A DNA stretch of 64,000 bases from Alistipes putredinis (GCA_022009915.1 CP091730.1:1612001-1676000), one strand, 5' to 3'; positions 52,916-63,078 are shown, counted from the stretch's first letter. Notes: generated by a model from the sequence alone, not told the origin. Numbers and translations are program-made.

Positions 52916-52992
52916 TGGGAGCTGAGGGATTCGAACCCCCGACCCTCTGCTTGTAAGGCAGACGCTCTGAACCAGGCTGAGCTAAGGCTCCC
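52916..52992 (-). tRNA. tRNA-Val (anticodon TAC), apparently with extra bases
   Basis: The anticodon arm TCTGC-CTTACAA-GCAGA and T arm GGGGG-TTCGAAT-CCCTC are perfect. The acceptor reads GGGAGCC against AGCTCCC, with a mismatch at pair seven; removal of one C gives GGGAGCT, which pairs fully. The D loop, AGCCTGGTTCA, also looks one C too long. With both removed the length is 75, normal for this tRNA. Confidence 0.88.
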
Positions 52993-53094
52993 GAACTTTT
53001 TAGAACCGCTTTTTCTTTCGAATTGCGATGCAAAGGTACGCCAAATTTAGATATCTCCAAATATTCAGGCCTACTTTTTTTCAAAAATTCATTT

Positions 53095-54540
53095 TTATTT
53101 TCGGCTATCGGTCAAAGGCCGAATAATCAGACGTTTATCTAATAGCCCAAAAATACGCATCATCGAACGATAGCTCTGCTCCTTGGCGAAAAAGTCGCGT
53201 ATAGTACTCGTTATCGTCCTTATCCTTGTCGATTATTATGTGTTTCGGAGCCGGAGTAAGGCAGTGCTGTATACCGCCGAAACCGCCGATAGACTCCTGA
53301 TAAAGGCTCCGGTGTGGAAGAATCCGACATACTGGGTGTCGCCTGCGGTGAGTTTTTGGAAGGAATATCGCATTGGTATGCGATTCGCCGCTGTAATAGT
53401 CCTCACTGTCGCACGTAAGACCACCGAGGAAAACACGCTGATACTCCTTGTCCCAGTTGTTTATGGCCAGCATTATGTAGCGCTGGTTGATGCCCCACGT
53501 GTCGGGCAGGGTAGTGATGAACGAACTGTCAATCATATACCAGCACTCGCGGTCGTTCTGCTGCTTTTGATTGACGATAGAATAGAGCGCCGCACCGCTT
53601 TCCCCGACAGTGAACGAACCGAACTCGGTGAACAGATTCGGCTCCCGCACGTCGTTCAAGTTGCACAAGTGCTTTATCTGCGCCACAATCTCCTCGGTCA
53701 TGTATTCGTAATCGTACTCGAAAGCGAGCGAATTCTTGATAGGGAATCCGCCGCCGATATTGAGCGAATCCAGTTCCGGACAAACTTTTTTCAGTTCGCA
53801 GTAAACGTTGATGCACTTGTTCAGCTCGTTCCAGTAATAGGCCGTATCCTTTATGCCCGTATTTATGAAAAAGTGCAGCATTTTGAGTTTGAACTTTTTA
53901 TTGCTCTTGATTTTGCTCTTGTAAAAATCGACTATGTCGTTGTACCTTATACCCAAGCGCGAGGTATAGAAGTCGAATTTCGGCTCTTCCTCGCTGGCGA
54001 TTCTGATGCCTATCTGGCATTTCTTTTCAAGGGCCGAATCGAACAAATCGATTTCCTCCTTATTGTCTATAACGGGTATGGTATTGGAGAATCCGTTGTT
54101 AATCAACTGTGCAATGTTTTCGACGTACTGCGGCCGTTTGAATCCGTTGCATATAATGTATTTCTCCTTGTCTATAACTCCTGAATCGTACAGTGCATTG
54201 ATGATGTGGATGTCGTATGCCGAAGAGGTTTCGAGGTGAATGTCGTTTTTCAGTGCCTCCTCCAAAATGAAAGAGAAGTGCGAACTTTTGGTACAGTAGC
54301 AGTAATTGTACGAGCCCTTGTAGTCCACTTTGGCCATAGCCACGTTGAAAAGACGCTTGGCACGGTTTATCTGTGCCGAAATTTTTGGGCAGATATGTGA
54401 TTTTTCAGCGGAGTTCCGTACTGCTTTATTATGTCCATCAAAGGCACGTCATGAAAATTCAGTTCGTTGTCTGTGACGGTGAATTCGTCTTGCGGGAAAT
54501 CGAATGTCTGCTCGATAAGGTCGATGTACTTGTTTTTCAT
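53095..54540 (-). CDS. Arginine decarboxylase, Bacteroidetes alanine-racemase-fold type, frameshifted ends
   Basis: PLP-dependent decarboxylase making agmatine, the start of polyamine synthesis in Bacteroidetes. The PLP Lys is in YNYCYCTKSSHFSF, followed by HLETSSAYDIHI, IGIRIASEEEPKFDFYTSR, MLHFFINTGIKD, LDSLNIGGGFPIKNS, TEFGSFTVGESGA and, near the end, FLGGLTCDSEDYY and GGFGGIQHCLTPAPKH. The N-terminus MKNKYIDLIEQTFDFPQDEF lies in another frame beyond a change near 54375. A T5 run near 53190 has one T too many; with four the C-terminus continues FAKEQSYRSMMRIFG and LLDKRLIIRPL to a stop at 53095. A local scramble also occurs before YQESIGGFGG. Lysine or diaminopimelate decarboxylase is less likely. 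Confidence 0.85.
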
Positions 54541-54774
54541 TTCAAAAAAACCGAATTATTGTTTGCTACCACATCATGTTCAATCCGCCTCGTCCGCTTT
54601 CGTAGAAAACAAGCGATGTAACCGAGACGGATTACCGCATGCAATGAGGATGCAAAGTAGGCGAATCTTTTTCTAATAAGCAATTATTCGACACGAAAAA
54701 GATAACCGGCCTCCGTTGGTTATTCCGCAAAAAAAGCGTATTTTTGAGCCGTAAAATGGTAAGGAGGCCCGAAA

Positions 54775-55375
54775 ATGATCAGCAAAATCATACACGATTA
54801 TCTACTGCACGACAAACGCATAACCGTACCCGGGTTCGGTTCGTTCATCCGCAAAGAGAACGGACAGATAGCTTTCGTAGAGATTCTGCGTGCCGATGAC
54901 GGCGTGCTCTCTTCGCTCGTAAGAAAGCAGGGCGGCTATACCGAAGTCGAGGCCGCAGCCGTGATAGACCGTTTCATTTTCGAGATTAAACATGCGCTGC
55001 AAACCAGAGGCAGCATAAGAATAAAAGGTATAGGGGCCATGAGCATGGGCTCCGGCGGGAAAATCGTGTTTCAGTCGGAATCCGCGCCGGAGAACGTATC
55101 AGCCTCCACCGAAAAAGGGAAAAGGAGCCGCAAGTCGCCGCTGTTCGTAGCGAACAGAAGGTGAAAAAAGCTGGCCGAAACCGAAACCCGACAGAGCCAG
55201 CAGAGGAAAAAAACACGTCCGAGCGTCCGCGCAAATCCAATAAAAAAAGCGGACGGATACGTTATTGATTGTGGCTATCATCATGGCTGCGATAGCGCTT
55301 GCTGTCATGATTTACGGTTTTTTTCGGTCAGCGGGGCACCGCAACTCAACCTCATACCATAAGAGCAGAAAATAG
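54775..55375 (+). CDS. HU-CCDC81-type DNA-binding domain protein with C-terminal membrane segment, frameshifted
   Basis: The N-terminal 85 residues match the HU-related (CCDC81-type) domain: IIHDYLLHDKRITVPGFGSF, FIRKENGQIAFVEI and HALQTRGSIRIKGIGAM. A basic, low-complexity linker follows (RNRNPTEPAEEKN, RPRKSNKKSGR), read in another frame after 55130, then a hydrophobic segment LLIVAIIMAAIALAVMIYGF before a short tail. In relatives this domain is joined to a membrane segment and sometimes to a SPOR domain, so it may connect DNA or cell-division proteins to the envelope. No SPOR domain is visible here. The next gene starts five bases later. Confidence 0.72.
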
Positions 55376-55379
55376 GAAT

Positions 55380-56582
55380 ATGGATACGCTGGAAATTCAA
55401 AGCATAAAACAACGGTTCGGAATCATAGGCGGCAGTCAGGCTCTCAACAGTGCGCTGATTACGGCCGTAAAGGTCGCTCCGACCGACCTGTCGGTACTCA
55501 TTACCGGAGAGAGCGGCGTCGGCAAGGAGTTTTTTCCGCAGGTCATTCACGCCAACAGCGCCAGGAAGCACAACAAATACATAGCGGTGAACTGCGGCGC
55601 GATTCCTGAGGGTACCATAGACTCGGAGCTTTTCGGACACGAGAAGGGCGCTTTCACCGGAGCCGTGGATTCGCGCAAGGGATACTTCGAGGAGGCGGAC
55701 AAAGGCACGATATTTCTGGACGAAATAGCCGAGCTGCCGGCTTCGACACAAGTACGGCTGCTGCGTGTGCTGCAAACGGGCGAATTCATACGTGTAGGCT
55801 CGGCGAAGGTTCAGAAGACCGACGTCCGCGTCATTGCGGCCACCAACGTCAATTTGCAGGATGCAATCTCAACCGGCAAGTTCCGCGAAGACCTGTTCTA
55901 CCGACTGAGCACCGTACCCATAACCGTACCGCCGCTTCGTGAAAGGAAAGAGGACATATACCTGCTTTTCCGCAAATTCTCTTCGGATATCGCCACCCGA
56001 TACCGCATGCCGGCAATCACGCTGGACGAATCGGCAAGGCGCGTTCTGGAAGAATATCCGTGGCCGGGCAACGTGAGACAGGCTCAAAAAAACGTGGCAG
56101 AACAAATATCGGCAATCGAGGAGACGCGCGAAATCGACGAGGCAATCATCCGCAAATATCTGCCGGTACACAATACGGCCCCCGTATTTCTGAACGGCAA
56201 AATCCGACATGTCGGGTGACGAACGCGAAATCCTCTACCGCATTCTGTTCGACATGCGGGCGGACATTTCCGAAGTAAAACGGATGCTTTCCGAGATGAA
56301 AAAAACGGCTACTCCGCTGCCGAACAGCCGCACGTCGCGGACATAGCCGGACTTCTGCCGCGCAATACCGTTTCCATTCCGCCGCACGAGGTGGCCTACG
56401 CCGAGAGCGAAGACGTCACCGAACAGAGTGCCAACATAGAGCAGACCAAAGAGCAGGCCCAACGCGAGGCCATACTGAACGCTCTGCGGCGAACGGGAGG
56501 CAAACGCAAGGAGGCGGCAAAAATATTGTACATATCCGAACGCACCCTGTACCGCAAAATGAAGGAACTGGGCATTTCCTGA
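55380..56582 (+). CDS. Sigma-54-dependent transcriptional activator without receiver domain, frameshifted
   Basis: The AAA+ domain starts almost at the N-terminus. Walker A is ITGESGVGKE, the sigma-54 contact loop is GAFTGA (EKGAFTGAVDSRKGYF), Walker B is GTIFLDEIAELP, and arginine-finger sequence is FREDLFYRLSTVPI. The C-terminal helix-turn-helix is of Fis type: KRKEAAKILYISERTLYRKM. No response-regulator receiver precedes it. The segment GNVRQAQKNVAEQI becomes the usual GNVRQLKNVAEQI when three bases are removed, and single extra A residues near 56205 and 56305 break the linker. It leads the lptE cluster, an order common in Bacteroidetes. Confidence 0.89.
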
Positions 56583-56597
56583 CAAACAACAGCAGCC

Positions 56598-57115
56598 ATG
56601 TCGAACAGATGTATCAAAAATATTATCCGTCGCAATGCTTTGCGTCCTCTCGCTTACCGGATGCAGAATCGTAGTCTCCCTCTCCGGAGCATCCATTCCG
56701 CCCACTGCGAAGACGTTCAGCGTCGCATATTTTCCAAATAACGCCACAATGGTAGCCCCGATTTTGAGCTCCACGCTGACCGATGCGTTGCAGGAAAAAT
56801 TCGCACGTCAAACGAGCCTCGACCAAGTGAACGAAGGCGGCGATTTGGCTCTCGAAGGGGAAATAACCAACTACGTTTCGGCGCCTACCTCCATATCCAG
56901 CGACGAATACGCCCTGATGAACCGACTGACTATTACCGTTCAGGTCCGGTTCACCAACGCGATAGAACCGCAATGGAACTTCAACCGTTCGTTTTCGAGC
57001 TATGCCGAATACGACGCGAACAATCTGTTGCAAAGCGTAGAGCCGCAGCTCATTCAGGAGATTGTGGAAAAACTCTCGGAAGATATGTTTCAACGCCTGC
57101 GTCTCGAATTGGTAA
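56598..57115 (+). CDS. lptE: LptE-family lipoprotein of LPS assembly, two frameshifts
   Basis: Outer-membrane lipoprotein that partners LptD in LPS transport. With one base removed near 56619 the signal reads MSNRCIKILSVAMLCVLSLT before the lipobox Cys. Family sequence follows: SLSGASIPPTAKTFSVAYFP, NNATMVAPILSSTLTDAL and VQVRFTNAIEPQWNFNRSF. One T removed from the TTT at 57088 gives the usual ending DMFNACVSNW and a stop at 57115; otherwise it would appear fused to the next gene. About 172 codons, normal for Bacteroidetes LptE. Confidence 0.86.
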
Positions 57116-57123
57116 AAACAGCG

Positions 57124-57598
57124 ATGGAGGAATTCAAAAAGTACATAAGGGGAGAGGCCGACTCCGTAGACCCGAAACTCCTGTCGGACATCTCCGCCCG
57201 CTGGCCGTGGTTCGTAATGCCGGGAATTATACAGGGCAATGACGACACGCCGTCAGCGATTCACCGGTTGTTCCATCTCGGCTGCCGCGACAGGGCGGAG
57301 GCCAAAGGAGATTGCCACGGCCTACAACAACTGCATCATCGACCGTTTTCTCGATGCCGGAAACTATAAGATAGATACCGAAACGGACGCCGCCGAGGTT
57401 TGCGAACCGCAAGGCTTCGAGGTGGACGAAGATGAAATGCTGACCGAGGAGCCTTTGCGCAAGTGTATCTCTCGCAGGGACTTTTTTTGAGCAGGCCAAG
57501 CAGATATATCGTAGATTAAGTTTGCTATATCCGAAAAAGTATTTATTTTTGCCGAACTTATCGAGCGTATCGACAAAGAAAATAAACAATTAAAATAG
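57124..57598 (+). CDS. Conserved hypothetical protein between lptE and secG, two frameshifts
   Basis: Starts MEEFKKYIRGEADSVDPKLL, continues DISARWPWFVMPGIIQG, and after frame changes near 57245 and 57455 ends with ELAQVYLSQGLFEQAKQIYR and RLSLLYPKKYFYFAELIERI. The end resembles a single TPR-like helix pair with the RLSLxYPKKxxYF motif found in Bacteroidetes proteins at this position between lptE and secG. No enzyme motif or signal peptide is visible; the role is unknown. Confidence 0.75.
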
Positions 57599-57605
57599 CA
57601 CAAAG

Positions 57606-57965
57606 ATGTACATTTTTCTTCATTGTATTGATTCTTATCGCAAGCGTATTGCTGGTATTGGCCGTATTGGCACAAAGCCCCAAAAAGCGGCATGGCCGCC
57701 AATTTCGGTGCATCGAATCAGGTCATGGGCGTTCGTCAGACCGCCGATTTTCTTGAAAAATCGACATGGGGACTGGCTGTCGCCATTCTCGTATTCAGCC
57801 TCTGCGCTACCATGTTCATGCCCAGCGAAAGGGTAGCAATCAGCAAGAACGGCGTAGAAAAAGGCTCTTATCGAGAACCAGAGCGCATCGCAGGAAACCA
57901 TGCTTCCCAATCAAGTGGCAGCTCCTCAAAGCGAGCAGACGACAGAAGAGCCGGCAGCGGAATAA
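57606..57965 (+). CDS. secG: Protein-export membrane protein SecG, frameshifted
   Basis: Small inner-membrane subunit of the SecYEG translocon. Across the frames it reads FIVLILIASVLLVLAVLAQ (first membrane helix), SPKSGMAANFGASNQVMGVR, QTADFLEKSTWGLAVAILVF (second helix) and a C-terminal tail rich in Gln, Glu and Pro ending TTEEPAAE, usual in this phylum. Frames change near 57615, 57685 and 57866. Followed by a terminator. Confidence 0.87.
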
Positions 57966-57985
57966 GTCCCTGCTTCGGAATCACA

Positions 57986-58025
57986 AGAAACGGAGAGTCG
58001 GCAAAATATGCGACTCTCCGTTTCT
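57986..58025 (+). terminator. Terminator after secG
   Basis: AGAAACGGAGAGTCG pairs with CGACTCTCCGTTTCT around a ten-base loop; ends T-rich. Confidence 0.8.
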
Positions 58026-58162
58026 CATTTACAAATGCCCCAAAGTCATTTTCCCCGCAATCTGCGGTATCCGAAGCCGTTTCTCGGCCTGAAACAGAGC
58101 AGTGAAACGGCTTTTCTCGTCTTTGCAGGCGAAAACCCGCTGTTTTTTCTGCGAATATGTTG

Positions 58163-58170
58163 TATATTTG
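58163..58170 (+). promoter_or_regulatory. -7 box TATATTTG before the ybbR-like gene
   Basis: Fits TAnnTTTG; the ATG is 12 bases downstream. Only a T run lies in the -33 region. Confidence 0.5.
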
Positions 58171-58182
58171 TTCTTGAAAACG

Positions 58183-58597
58183 ATGCAAAAAATGGTTAAA
58201 ATAAAGGACTCGCTACGCAAGTTTTTCGGACAGTTGATATCTCCGGTATTCGTCACGCTTCTGTTCGCATCGCTAACGCTTTGGTATGTCAGCAAACTCG
58301 GATACACGTATACGACAGAAATGCCCGTAAACATCAACATAGACGGACAAAGGCTTAAAGTAACATGTTTAGTGGAAGGTCGCGGCACAGCCCTCTGGGG
58401 GCAGAGGATGTCGCTGAGAAACAAAATCAACATCAAGTCCTCGGAACTCAAAACAAGGCCGTCGGACAATCCGCCATACGTGATAATCGACTCCGCATCG
58501 CTCGGCAAAGTATTGTCATTGAAAGCCGGAAGCGGCGATTTTTAGAATCATCTCGGTTACCGACATTCCGCAATTCAATCCCCGGACCGATGATTAA
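58183..58597 (+). CDS. YbbR-like membrane protein, one frameshift
   Basis: One N-terminal membrane segment (ISPVFVTLLFASLTLWYVSK) is followed by a single YbbR-like region with YTYTTEMPVNINIDGQRLKV and LVEGRGTALWG. YbbR (CdaR) regulates the diadenylate cyclase CdaA in Firmicutes; Bacteroidetes versions are shorter and less studied. One T removed from a T5 run near 58540 gives the ending DFRIISVTDIPQFNPRTDD. The stop overlaps the coaE start. A Met three codons further in is an alternative start. Confidence 0.75.
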
Positions 58598-59167
58598 GGT
58601 AGGCATAACGGGAGGCATCGGCAGCGGCAAAAAGCACTGTATGCCGGATGTTCGCCGAGCATGGAGTTCCGGTTTTTGACACCGATTCGGCAGCCAAATC
58701 CATCATGTCCGGAGACAAGTGTATAAAGAAGCGCATCGTGGATTTGCTGGGCGAAAAGGCATACGAAGACGGCCGCCTGAATCGCAAATACGTATCCGCC
58801 GCCGTTTTTTCCGACAAGGGACTGCTACATGCACTCAACTCGATAGTGCATCCGGCCGTCGCACGAAAGTTCGAACTTTGGGCCGGAAAGCAAAACGCGC
58901 CTTACGTGATAATGGAGTGCGCGATTCTGCTGGAAAGCGGATTCGATCGCCTCGTAGATAAAATAGTTGCAGTATCGGCTACCGAACAGTCGAGAATCCG
59001 CAGAACGGCCCTGCGAGACGGGGTGGAGGAGGAGAGCGTAAAAACGAATCGCCAATCAAATGAGCGAAAGCGAGCGCCGGTCGCACGCCGACTATATAAT
59101 AGAGAATACGGATTTGAAATCAACCGCCGCGCAAGTAGAACGGCTGGATAAATTGTTTCGAGAATGA
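58590..59167 (+). CDS. coaE: Dephospho-CoA kinase, two frameshifts
   Basis: Last step of coenzyme A synthesis. The P-loop is broken by one extra A: MIKVGITGGIGSGK then continues STVCRMFAEHGVPVFDTDS when it is removed. The substrate region ALNSIVHPAVARKFELWAG and ILLESGFDRLVDKIVAVSA are intact. A second change near 59045 hides the end MSESERRSHADYIIEN and [10 protein letters not shown]. Corrected length of about 192 is normal. It overlaps both neighbours by a few bases, indicating a tight operon. Confidence 0.92.
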
Positions 59168-59997
59168 AAGTAGGAAACCAGACGCTGGATTTGAGCAGTC
59201 CGCAGGTAATGACCATCGTAAACGTTACCTCCGACTCGTTTTTCGCAGGCAGCCGCACCACTTCGGAGAGCGAGATAGCCGAGCGCGTAACCGAAGCGAT
59301 AAGTCAGGGAGCGAGTATTATAGACGTAGGCGGATACTCGTCCCGCCCGGGGGCCGACGACGTAGAGCCGGAAGAGGAAACGCGCCGTGTGATGCTCGGT
59401 GTAAAAACCGTGCGTTCCATTTCCGAAGACATCGTCATCTCCATAGATACGTTCCGGTCCGCCGTTGCGGATGCCGTAATATCCCGATACGGCGCATGTG
59501 TCATAAACGACATCACGGCAGCGGAAGCAGATCCTGCAATGGCCGACACGGCAGCACGGTACGGCGTACCGTTCATCGCCATGCACAGCAAGGGAACGCC
59601 CAAGACCATGCAGACGCTGACGCAGTACGACGACATCGTCGAAGACGTGCGGAGCTTCTTCGGCACCAAACTCATGCAGTTGCGCGACAAAGGCGTAAAG
59701 GACATAATCATCGACCCTGGGTTCGGATTCGCCAAGACTACGGAACAGAACTACCGGCTGCTCGCTAATATGGACAGACTGAAAGAGTTCGGATACCCCG
59801 TACTGGCCGGCATTTCCCGAAAATCCATGATATACAAAGTGCTCGACACCGTTCCGCAAAACGCTCTGAACGGCACCACCGCCCTGCATTGGGAGTGCCT
59901 GCTCAGAGAAGCCGACATACTCCGTGTACACGACACGCGTGCCGCGGCGGAAACGATTCGCATCTTCAATTATTACAAAAAACATAGCGGCATATGA
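59164..59997 (+). CDS. folP: Dihydropteroate synthase
   Basis: Joins p-aminobenzoate to the pterin in folate synthesis; the target of sulfonamides. The frame is intact at 277 residues. Motifs: [75 protein letters not shown], and [12 protein letters not shown] near the end. The Pro of the usual VNVTPDSF is Ser here (VNVTSDSF); this loop is one of the places where sulfonamide resistance changes occur, but no claim of resistance can be made. Overlaps coaE and lolD in ATGA arrangements. Confidence 0.95.
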   Translation: MKVGNQTLDLSSPQVMTIVNVTSDSFFAGSRTTSESEIAERVTEAISQGASIIDVGGYSSRPGADDVEPEEETRRVMLGVKTVRSISEDIVISIDTFRSAVADAVISRYGACVINDITAAEADPAMADTAARYGVPFIAMHSKGTPKTMQTLTQYDDIVEDVRSFFGTKLMQLRDKGVKDIIIDPGFGFAKTTEQNYRLLANMDRLKEFGYPVLAGISRKSMIYKVLDTVPQNALNGTTALHWECLLREADILRVHDTRAAAETIRIFNYYKKHSGI

Positions 59998-60646
59998 TTA
60001 CTGTCAGGGACCTGCACAAAAAAACTTCGGAGAGATAGAAGTGCTCAAAGGCATATCGCTGCACATAGACAAAGGCGAAGTCGTTTCGATAGTCGGAGCC
60101 AGCGGAGCCGGAAAAACCACTCTTTTGCAGATTCTCGGAACGCTCAGCCGCCCATCGTCCGGAAATGTCGAAATCGACGGGACGGACGTAGAGACGCTGA
60201 AAGATGCCGCACTGTCGAAGTTCCGCAACGAAAAAATAGGATTCGTTTTCCAGTTCCACAACCTTTTACCCGAGTTCACCGCTTTCGAAAACATATGCCT
60301 TCCGGGATATATCGGTTCGCGCGACAGAGCAGAGGTCGAAATCCGCGCCGCAGAACTTCTGCACATGATGGGTCTCGACGGACGCGGAGGACACAAGCCG
60401 GCCGAACTCTCCGGTGGAGAGCAGCAGAGGGTGGCCATAGCCCGTTCGCTGATAAACTCTCCGGCGGTAATCCTTGCGGACGAACCTTCGGGCAATCTCG
60501 ACTCGCGCAACCGCGACGAGATACACGAAATGTTCTTCAAACTGAGAGACGAATTCGGACAAACAATAGTTATAGTCACCCATGACACTGCTCTGGCCGA
60601 CATGGCCGACCGCAAACTGGTCATGAGCGACGGCAGAATCATTTGA
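59994..60646 (+). CDS. lolD: LolD-type lipoprotein-releasing ABC transporter ATPase, one frameshift
   Basis: ATPase of the LolCDE/MacB class that extracts lipoproteins from the inner membrane. Walker A is GASGAGKTT, the Q-loop region [19 protein letters not shown] is typical of LolD, the signature is [15 protein letters not shown], and Walker B is [12 protein letters not shown]. An A7 run near 60018 has two bases too many; with five the start reads [20 protein letters not shown]. Permease genes are not adjacent, as often in Bacteroidetes. Confidence 0.9.
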
Positions 60647-60654
60647 CTTTCCCG

Positions 60655-61428
60655 ATGGAAACGACCGAACTCAAAGAACTTCTCGAACATCTGCACGACA
60701 AGTACAACAATGCAGACTTCATTGCCGGCGATCCGATTTCGATTCCGCATTCGTTTTCCGGACGCGACGACATCGAAATAAGCGGTTTTCTGGCCTCCAC
60801 AATCGCGTGGGGCAACCGCAAGGCAATCGTCAAGAGCGCCCGCAGAATGGTAGAGTGCATGGACGGACAGCCTTACGACTTTACGCTCAATGCATCCGAT
60901 GCGGAGCTGTCGAAGCTGCACTCCTTCGTACACCGCACGTTCAACGGCACGGACTTCGAAACGTTCGTAAGATGTATCCGAGCCCTCTATGCGAAATACG
61001 GCGGCATCGGACGATTTTTCGAGACCAGATACGCAGAACTCGGCGACATGCGAGGAGTGCTGTCGGCTTTTCGCAGCGAATTTTTCGCCGCCAGCAATTG
61101 GCCCCATTGCGAAAAAAACACGTCTCCTCGATAGACAATGGCGCCGCATGCAAAAAGGTTGAACATGTATATCCGCTGGATGGTGCGCAGGGACGGCCGC
61201 GGCGTGGACTTCGGTCTCTGGAACTCCATTCCCGCTTCGGCACTGTATCTGCCTTTGGACGTTCACAGCGGCAACATGGGACGTGCATTAGGACTGCTGA
61301 CAAGGAAACAAAGCGACTGGAAAGCCGTGGAACAGATTACCGCATCGCTGAGGGCGTTTGATGCCGACGACCCTGTAAAATACGATTTCTCGCTCTTCGG
61401 CGCGGGAATTGACGGATACCTGAAATAA
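60655..61428 (+). CDS. TIGR02757 family protein, one frameshift
   Basis: Conserved Bacteroidetes protein of unknown function, distantly HhH-glycosylase-like. Typical stretches: DPISIPHSFSGRDDIEISGF, LASTIAWGNRKAIVKSARRM, and after a frame change near 61120 LNMYIRWMVRRDGRGVDFGL, WNSIPASALYLPLDVHSGNM, and DDPVKYDFSLFGAGIDGYLK at the end. One base fewer in an A run near 61113 joins HCEK to HVSSIDNGAACK. Length of about 257 is normal. Confidence 0.87.
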
Positions 61429-61434
61429 AGCGAA

Positions 61435-62181
61435 ATGGGCAGTTCCGTATTCAGATTCAAGAGGTTTACCGTAAACCAGCAGCGATGCGCCATGAAAGTG
61501 GGAACCGACGGCACGTTGCTCGGGGCATGGTGCAGAGTTCTGCCGCACGACGAATTCGCGCTTGACATAGGCACAGGCACAGGCCTCATAGCCCCCTCAT
61601 GATTGCGCAACGGCATCCGACATGTTCGATTGTCGCCGTCGAGTGCGACGGGCCGAGCTTGTTCGCAGGCAGCCGAAAACATCGCCGCCTCGGAATGGAG
61701 CAAGCGAATCGAGACGGTTTGCGACACGATACAGAATTTCGCCGACAACGACGAGTACCGCGGCCGGTTCGACAATATCGTCTCCAATCCGCCGTATTTC
61801 TCCGAATCGCTTCTTCCGCCCGACTGTCGCCGCAGCGCTGCAAGGCACACCGTAGGGCTTTCTTACGACGAACTCGCCCGATGCTGTGCGAAACTGCTCT
61901 CGCCCGAAGGCCGGCTGTCGCTGATAGTTCCCGAATCGGAATCCCGAAAAATGATACTCTCGGCAGCGCAGGAGGGGCTTTTTGCCGTGAGACAGACGGC
62001 CGTAAAGACAACCGAGACGGGCGAGGTCAAAAGACGTCTTTTGGAGTTCGCAAAAAACGGCGGCGAGTGCACCACGGACCTGCTGACGATACACACCGGA
62101 CAAGACGGCGCATTTTTCCGAACGGTACAGACGTCTTACCGAAGATTTTTATTTGAAGTTTTAACCGAAGGAAATGATTAA
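61435..62181 (+). CDS. tRNA1(Val) adenine-N6-methyltransferase (TrmN6/YfiC-like), frameshifted
   Basis: SAM-dependent methyltransferase. The start [20 protein letters not shown] and TLLGAWC are diagnostic. The SAM-binding motif is [11 protein letters not shown], and the catalytic motif NPPY appears in [19 protein letters not shown]. Later [20 protein letters not shown] and [13 protein letters not shown] follow. Frames change near 61598 and 61665; one base removed in each restores ALMIAQRHP and [10 protein letters not shown]. Corrected length of about 247 is normal. Its 3' end overlaps the upstream region of the DUF4831 gene slightly. Confidence 0.88.
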
Positions 62182-62206
62182 CTTTGTTCCAAAATACTTC
62201 CCGATT

Positions 62207-63076
62207 ATGAAAAAACTCATCCTCACCGCATTGCTTCTCGGCTTCTCGGCGGCAACAACCTCCGCACAAAATCCGACAATAGCTCCGATAGGGCTTGTCG
62301 ATAGGAACGGCACGATTGCCATATCGCAGCCCGAAACCACGATATACATAACTCTCACGATTGAAAAGGAGAGCCTGACGGCCGGTCCGTATGCACGCTA
62401 CGCCATGAAATACCTCGGCGTTGCAGCTCCGCTCGCCGACAAGATCTCTTACGAGATAACCGGCTGCCGCATCGACGACAGCCAAACCGAGCAGCCATGC
62501 TCCGAAGACCTTGTCTGCTGCACCGATGCAGGACAGAACAGGAACGTCCTGCCGGTAGACAGGCTATCCGGCGAACAGCTGTCGCTCGAACGCAGAGCGG
62601 CGGAAGCGGCGGCAAAGATATTCTCCCTGCGCCGAAGCCGAATTGATTTAATCACGGGAGAGGCCGGTGAGAACGTATTCGGAGCAGGTCTCGAAGCTGC
62701 CCTGAAAGAGATAGACCGTATCGAACAGGAGTATCTGTCGCTGTTTTTCGGAAAACGCGACACGAGTTTGCAAACAGCATATTTCAGCGTGGTACCGACC
62801 AAAGACAAGCCCGCGTACATAATATGCCGGTTCGACCCCAAGAGCGGACTGCTCGATGACAGCGACCTTAGCGGAACGCCCGTGCTGCTCGACATTACCG
62901 CAACCGCTGTTTCCACGGAAGGTCTCGAAATCAAGGCCAAACCTACTCCGAAGGACAAACTGTACCGGATTGCCGGCATGGCCGCATGCCGTGTCCTGTA
63001 TAAAGACACGCAAATAGGCAGCCGCACGATTCCCGTATATCAATTAGGCGAAACGATAGCCATTCAGAACAAATAG
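62207..63076 (+). CDS. DUF4831 family exported protein
   Basis: Intact, about 289 residues. A signal peptide MKKLILTALLLGFSAATTSA is followed by the DUF4831 features: TIYITLTIEKESLTAGPYAR, YAMKYLGVAAPLADKISYEI, AAKIFSLRRSRIDLITGEAG and LKEIDRIEQEYLSLFFGKR. The family is confined mainly to Bacteroidetes and has no assigned function. I use the ATG at 62207 because it begins the signal peptide. Three bases separate it from the following gene. Confidence 0.86.
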   Translation: MKKLILTALLLGFSAATTSAQNPTIAPIGLVDRNGTIAISQPETTIYITLTIEKESLTAGPYARYAMKYLGVAAPLADKISYEITGCRIDDSQTEQPCSEDLVCCTDAGQNRNVLPVDRLSGEQLSLERRAAEAAAKIFSLRRSRIDLITGEAGENVFGAGLEAALKEIDRIEQEYLSLFFGKRDTSLQTAYFSVVPTKDKPAYIICRFDPKSGLLDDSDLSGTPVLLDITATAVSTEGLEIKAKPTPKDKLYRIAGMAACRVLYKDTQIGSRTIPVYQLGETIAIQNK

Positions 63077-63078
63077 GA

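Noticed and set aside
56598..57369. LptE with a long C-terminal extension
   Set aside because: One extra T hides the usual ending FNACVSNW and its stop; the extension is the next gene.
60004..61266. Long minus-strand open frame of about 420 codons
   Set aside because: Antisense to lolD and the TIGR02757 gene; no recognisable motif.
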